Shown: one piece after another, positions 58,801 through 64,000 of the stretch
Layout of the letters: every line of letters starts with the position of its first letter
Position numbering within the stretch: position 1 is the stretch's first letter
From: Symbiodinium natans
Lineage: Eukaryota; Sar; Dinophyceae; Suessiales; Symbiodiniaceae
Length of the DNA: 64,000 nt
Direction: 5' to 3'
Assembly (NCBI GenBank): GCA_905221605.1
Contig: CAJNDS010001846.1
Location: 468,437-532,436 of the forward strand
Notes under the pieces: model-generated
Database searches by the model: none
Told to the model about the DNA's origin: nothing
Seen by the model: the letters and a program-made list of their open reading frames with translations, nothing else
Position numbers and translations under genes: made by a program

Positions 58801-61060
58801 GCCAATGGATGGTGGTATCTTCGCACCTGCCCGTCATCTGAACCGTGTATCACGCTCGATGCTTCCACGTCTTTCGGCACTGCAGGCCTGGCAAATACTC
58901 GCTCAACTCAAAGGACTTGGCGACTTGGGCCACGAGCGAGTGACTCTGGTCCTGAGTGAGCTGCGCGCAAGACATTTCAGGCCACTGAGGTCAGCAAATG
59001 TCTCAGACCCAGTGAGGCCAAAGCTGCAAACACTGACGATGAGAGCAAGCTCGACCTGAGGCCATAAAAAATCTCTGGTGTCGAGATTTCAACTCAAACT
59101 TAAGGTGCTGACTATTCATGCATGGCTTGAGCAGGGCGTTTTTGAGAGGGCTGTTTCTAAGGTGAGTGCAGTAAGCTGCGCTGCTGCAACTTGATGGAAG
59201 CTTCTTGCTTGCCCAACAGCTGCCGCAATTTCCGCGCCTGGCAGTCGTGACAAAACGTCTCTGACTCCGCTCCGGACTTTCACCTATGCAGCTATACTTT
59301 GGAACATGCAAGTTCTGACGTTGACGAAAACGAGTTCGCATCGTTTTGTGACCTCCAGGTCGACCTGCGCAAGATAAGTCTGACTGCGTGCCGACGCTTG
59401 CAAACCGGGCGCCAGGCAGATGAGGAGTCTCCATACAATAGCAGGCGCTCACCTGCTGAAGGAAATCAGTCACAGCAACCGCAAGCTTGGAGCACGATGT
59501 GTAGAGACAACGAGGGCGGACCAACGCAATGTCCGCTTTCCAGAAGGTCCTTCCACATGAGATCTGTTTTGGATTATGGCCGTTCTGGACAGACGTACTG
59601 ACACAAGAGATGCAGCCAGTCAGCAGACAAAGTTTCTGGCATACTCGGCCTGGTGAGATATATCCTAGCCTATCTCAAGAGCCCGCTGCTCCTTTTGGCC
59701 ACGCGAACTCGAGGACTTCAGCTGCCCTGACATGACGAAGAACGCGTGGTTCAGCCTTGGAAGCAGCGTGCAGCTCGTAACACTTGCAACAATGTAAAAA
59801 TATGCTCTCTTCTGCTGGCACTTAGGACACTGGGGAGCCCAACTCGACGCCACTCTGCAACGGCTTGTCACCCGGAACGTAGGATCTGACATAGGACCTG
59901 GGCACTCATGGGCACTCCTTGCAGCGCACAAGAAGATCACAAGAAGAGGACGGGTTTAGGGTTTAGGGTTTAAGCTTAGGGTTTAGGGTTTAGGGCCAGT
60001 TTAGGGTTTGGGGTTTAGGGTTTAGGGAACAATACACGATTTCTTCTAAAACAGCTTGTGAAGGTCGCGGCATGTCGGACACGCAGTCCAGCTCCCGAGC
60101 AGACAGGCTTTGCAGGAGGGGCACCTTGCAACGAATTCCATGATCTACATTCGGAGATACTGGGATCACTGCGCCTCTTCCAGAAAAGTCCTAACATCGG
60201 ACACCTGCAGTGCAGGCGTGTACGTGAGATGTATGCAGTGCACAATGCAGATCGCCTGCCGCTTCACCGCGGACAGAATGGCCTGAACGAAGGTGGAGCC
60301 AGTGGAGCCAACGAACATTTATATTAGATGTTCTCACATTAAACTGTATTATATTATATTAGATGGCAAAGGCAGGACAAAGCAAAGAAGCACCAAAAGC
60401 AAACCGTCGTATACAGCGGCGCCTGCCGGAAGAGATCGCTGGCAGCTGCCCAGACTCCCACCCGTCGGGTCGCTACCACTGAACACGTGTGAGGGCACCT
60501 TAGCAACGAATAGCAACGAAAGGTGCAAGGGTGCTGATGCCTAGTGAGGTCCTGGCTTGTGCAGTAATGAGAGCTCGCCGAAGGTTTGTCCAGCAGATAG
60601 GCTACTGACCTCACGGCTGATTCTGGCGGCCTCTGACATATCTAACCGTGGCAGTCTGAGCAGCTCGCAACAACCCCACGAAGCACCACTTCCAAGCCGG
60701 TCCCGTGCGCAAGGTAGAAATACCTTGAGAAACCCGCGCGAGTGGATGCGAGCGGACTGTGAAACATGGGAAACCATCGTAGAACACAGCATGTTGTACG
60801 ATATTGTACCTTGTGGCACTTGCAGTAGAGGTGCGAGCCCACGGAGCCTTCACTTATGACTTTATCGCCCGCATAGACTTCGTGGTACTCGAGCACGTCC
60901 TGTGAATCTCACAGTTCCAGGAGGTTGCACATCTTGACCATACGGCAGCTGGAGAGTTAGGCAGTGCTACCCCGGGCTGTGCACAAGGCAGTCCGCGAGC
61001 TGCTTGATCGTATCGCCATCAACTTGCCGCAAGAGGCTGCTCGCACCTAGCGACTCGGAA
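53777..61060 (-). CDS. cGMP-dependent protein kinase-like (PKG), multiple cNMP-binding domains plus kinase
   Basis: An intron-dense gene for a Ser/Thr kinase of the PKG/AGC type. N-terminal to C-terminal, I see four cyclic-nucleotide-binding regions: one around [34 protein letters not shown] and [12 protein letters not shown] (61.06-60.43 kb); one around [15 protein letters not shown] and [15 protein letters not shown] (60.13-59.80); one around [13 protein letters not shown] and [11 protein letters not shown] (58.97-58.77); one around [20 protein letters not shown] and [11 protein letters not shown] (56.85-56.24). The kinase follows: [12 protein letters not shown] (Gly loop), YALKRV (ATP lysine), [75 protein letters not shown] and [13 protein letters not shown], ending [18 protein letters not shown] and TGA at 53777-53779. 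The product should bind cGMP (or cAMP) and phosphorylate proteins in the cytosol or at membranes. Several introns have GC donors. The 5' end is unresolved; an acidic exon RLEAEEEYQTAAV at 61.17 kb may belong. Confidence 0.88.
57755..57825 (+). repeat. PolyC-rich tract in a PKG intron
   Basis: Long C runs broken by single A or T, between the third and fourth nucleotide-binding regions. The Gly-rich minus-strand frames are artefacts. Length is uncertain. Confidence 0.85.
57960..58097 (+). repeat. Degenerate telomere-type array in a PKG intron
   Basis: About 18 diverged units (CCCTAAA, CCATAAA, TCCTAAA, CCTTGAG). It lies in the long interval between PKG exons near 58.77 and 56.85 kb. Confidence 0.8.
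59954..60028 (+). repeat. Telomere-type array in a short PKG intron
   Basis: TTTAGGG orientation on the plus strand, so CCCTAAA in the transcript. It lies between the exon reading [10 protein letters not shown] (about 60.12-60.04 kb) and the exon reading [11 protein letters not shown] (from about 59.90 kb). It fills more than half of an intron of roughly 130 bases. Confidence 0.85.
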
Positions 61061-61228
61061 AGCCAATGAAAACATGATTCTTGGTTGTTAAGCAGGTGTT
61101 TTCAAGACTCTGCCATTTCAACACCTGTGACTGCGGCCGTCTGGTATTCCTCCTCAGCTTCCAGCCGAGAGGCGTCTAGAACAAGCAGACCAGGGTCTGG
61201 TCTCCTTCCCCTCCTTCCCCTCCTTCCC

Positions 61229-61312
61229 AACCCTTCAACCCTCAACCCTCAACCCCCCTAAACCCCCCCTAAACCCCCTAAACCCCCCTAAACCCTAAAC
61301 CCTAAACCCCCC
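61229..61312 (+). repeat. Telomere-type array upstream of the first clear PKG domain
   Basis: CCCTAAA and CCCCCCTAAA units, preceded by CTCAACC and CCTTCC repeats. On the minus strand it lies between a coding-like segment (RRIGFRLLKAVWA, about 61.34 kb) and the acidic segment RLEAEEEYQTAAV (61.17), so it may be intronic. Confidence 0.8.
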
Positions 61313-62442
61313 CCCTGTGAAACCTGCCCAAACCGCTTTGAGGAGCCGAAATCCGATGCGGCGGGGTTCCAGGCTGGGGGCTCCTCCCACAGAGACCACG
61401 CCAAAAAACACGAACTTCTGGCAACCCAAAATAGGTATATGCATATGTATATATATATATACACACACATACCTGCAATAGATGATTGCTAACAGTATTC
61501 CCGTTTGCGGGGCACACATATTATGGTGATTGTTGAAATGATTCACTGGGTACTAACGACAAGATATCCGATCGAAGTTTTCTCGTTTCTCCGGAGCTTT
61601 CACGAAATGGATTGATTGTATACGTCTCCGATGTTCTTCCCTTCTTCTGGGACGAGCCATGCAAATACAGACGTTAAGCAGGCGTACTTTATGCAACAAG
61701 CATATTTTCTTGGACTAGGTCTGTCCACCAGGTAGGGACGAAACGTAGAGATTTACATTTCCACAGGAGGCGAGCATAACAAAAACGCATCTCCTTCGGG
61801 GGAGTTAAATTCTGACTCACAGATGACAAATCGCAACCCCAAGACTAACCAAAGAGCCTTCATCGAGTCATGCGGATACCTGATGGATACTTGCAAGAAT
61901 ACACGTCCATAGGGAAATGCGCTATACACCAGGTTTCCTTGGAGGGGGCGCGTCTAAACTGCCTTTGAAAGTTGGCTTTATCGTTCGCTTTTCCCGTCCC
62001 TCCGGCTCGCTCTCTCGTTTCTTCTTCTACCCAGCGAAGAGGCCTTTTTTGGTGGGAGAACACCGGCCACGACGGCACACTGCTCGTTCTCTCTCTTCCT
62101 TCCTTCCCTTCTTCTTCTTCTTCTGAGGGGCATGAAGGCCAGGGAAGGTCACCCTGACCAACGCGCACTGGGCGCGCCTGGATCGTCACTGCGTGGGCAT
62201 GAGACTGAGTGAAAAACGAAGAAACTCATTCTGACTTCCTTCCCTCTCTCGTTTTGCTTCATTTCCTTCTCTTCCTTTCTTCACTCTCCCTTTTCTGATG
62301 CCCAGGCCATGTCCCTTTTCTCCTCGCCTTTCCCGTTTTTGCATGTATCAATCCAAAGGGAAATGGAATAAGGACAAGGATAACTCTATCAGTACCAGCC
62401 ACCATGGTCGCGGGAGGGGGGACGGGGGGGGAGACGGCGTAT

Positions 62443-63980
62443 TTACAGCACCTGCCTGCTTGCCTTGGCCGACATTTCATGGCGTTCTGCATACAACAGA
62501 CTGAGTACGAGGCGGAGTGCGGCAGTGAGGAAGACCGTGTCACTGTGTGTCTTTGCACGTGGCTGGCGTCTTCCCTGCAACACCTTTGCGTAAGCTGCAT
62601 TCAATGGCATGTGGGTCAAGCCCTCCTGACCCAAGTCTTGGGAACAGGCATCCTCATCGGTTACTTTTGAGCTGGAGGGCCGTGAGGGTGCCGACCGCTC
62701 GTTCGCGCCATCATACCTCAGGGAGGTGACATGAGGTATGACCTCTCGACGGCTTTGTGACAGCAATGGCGAGGCCTGGTGTACCCCGTAAAGTCGAACT
62801 CACCCGGAATGCCGGGACCGCAAGCGCACCTGAACTGACGCAGCCATCAACTCGCTGCCGGAAATAGCGTTTGTGATCGACACCAGCCTGGACAGAGCCG
62901 AGATCTGATGGCCCATTCAGGATTACCTGGACAGTCACACGACATACCAAACGTGTAATTTCTTCAAGTGGCCACATACCGAAGCAGTCAGCTTCAATAC
63001 GCATTGCAGTCACAGAGGCTGGCGCCAACCTCTGGCAGAGCTGTTGGCGAAGGCTGGTTGAAGGCCATGGCTAGGGGAGAATGCCACGGCAACATCACCT
63101 ACTTCAGACTTCTCACATTTCAGTTCCTCAGCTTCTGTGATCTGTTGTGCGCCTTCTTACGGAGGATTCAAGGCACGCACTGTGTTTGTGCTGCTATGTG
63201 GGTGGCCGTAGGGTCACATCACATCCCTACACCCAGACCCAGTGTATGTCGGCTGTGGCGACAGTCATGCTTGAGACGTAAGAAGAAGCATGTGCGCGGG
63301 AAGCAGCAACTGACGCAAACGGATACTGTAGATGGCCAGCTGCCAACCACTTATTTGCTTGACAAAGTCCTGCTGGTTCGCAACCCAGAGCTGCGCGAAT
63401 TCAAAGAGCCGCCTGTCAATGTGAGAGATGGCCCTGGAGCAAGAAGCGCAGAGCGCAGCACACCGCTGCACATCGCAGCACGGTCGCTGTCATCCTGCTT
63501 GAAGCATGCCAGGTGTACGGAACACCAAGTTGATCAGCAAAGCACATGAGGTCGACAGAATTCGACCTGACAAGCGTGACATTGGCTACAAGCTGCTGAA
63601 GCGTCCAACTGTTTCTTCTTGCAGGCCGCACATGTCAAATGTAAAGGCAGCATCTCGCATTTTCCAACATTGCGCAATGACCTTTCTACCAGAGCAAGTT
63701 TCAGCTCGATGGATCACCTCCGCAAGGTCTTTGGCTGAGGCAGGATCGCTCCATCGGCCGCTCTGCAGAAAGGACGCAAATTATTCGCGGCTGCCGAAAA
63801 CGCGGCTTGTCGCCAGCTACAGCAATCCGATGAGGCGCCACCAAACAGCACCTCGTTCACCAAGGGCAAGGAACACTTCGGCCACAACAGCTTAGGTTTT
63901 TGCCCTGTCGCATGCGAGGAGGTCGGGGGCGGCGGGGTTTCTGAGCAGCTGTCATGACTGAGTTTCTGGCCAACACTCAA
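62443..63980 (-). CDS. Unidentified gene entering from the right edge, or 5' exons of the PKG gene
   Basis: Coding-like minus-strand segments in order are PLVNEVLFGGASSDCCSWRQ (63.88 kb), NVTLVRSNSVDLMCFADQ (63.58), HIDRRLFEFAQLWVANQQD (63.41), RIEADCFGMWPLEEITRLV (63.0), VILNGPSDLGSVQAGVDHK (62.9) and FLTAALRLVLSLLYAERHE (62.54). They have coherent composition but no motif I recognise. The left limit and joins are not resolved. The gene probably continues beyond the window. Confidence 0.4.
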
Positions 63981-64000
63981 CCACTGAATATAGTAGGCCA

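Overview
This window looks like nuclear DNA from a dinoflagellate, most plausibly Symbiodiniaceae or a relative; the family-level placement is inference. It is eukaryotic. No bacterial operon, Shine-Dalgarno pattern, rRNA or tRNA was found. Coding potential is split into many small exons separated by short introns, several of which begin with GC rather than GT and often show an AG|G junction. At least 25 short interstitial arrays of (CCCTAAA/TTTAGGG)n, the plant/dinoflagellate-type telomere repeat, are scattered through the window. Every gene I can orient lies on the minus strand over about 60 kb, as expected of the unidirectional gene clusters of dinoflagellates.

Reading in the direction of transcription (high to low coordinates): an unidentified gene entering from the right edge (62.4-64.0 kb); a cGMP-dependent protein kinase (PKG)-like gene with several cyclic-nucleotide-binding domains and a C-terminal kinase (about 61.1-53.8 kb); an unidentified gene (51.2-50.2 kb); an unidentified gene (48.4-46.1 kb); coiled-coil gene A (42.4 or higher to 38.9 kb); a single-exon short-chain dehydrogenase/reductase (38.1-37.2 kb); a TPR-repeat gene (about 36.4-35.2 kb); two poorly resolved genes (30.7-29.0 and 28.0-27.6 kb); coiled-coil gene B (25.6-20.8 kb); a CSC1/OSCA/TMEM63-type membrane channel with an unusual Cys-rich ectodomain (19.7-13.3 kb); and coiled-coil gene C (13.0-4.6 kb). 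The first 4.6 kb and the gaps at 31-35, 43-46 and 51.4-53.7 kb are mostly repeats and non-coding sequence.

The most unusual observation is that several introns of coiled-coil gene B are built largely or wholly of telomere-type repeats, with the repeat itself apparently providing splice sites (22116-22050, 21727-21617, 21182-21121). In-frame coiled-coil protein reads straight across these arrays once they are removed. Other arrays lie inside introns of the PKG gene and probably of gene C. The window also holds three small families of candidate non-autonomous inverted-repeat elements, one with clear 7-bp target-site duplications, and long microsatellite tracts. PKG and the channel suggest signalling and mechanosensing functions, but nothing in the sequence shows that neighbouring genes act together; they are adjacent in a presumed co-directional transcription unit, not an operon.

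Exon boundaries were found by eye from translated conservation, frame continuity and GT/GC...AG signals. Gene spans are therefore approximate unless a stop codon or splice position is stated.
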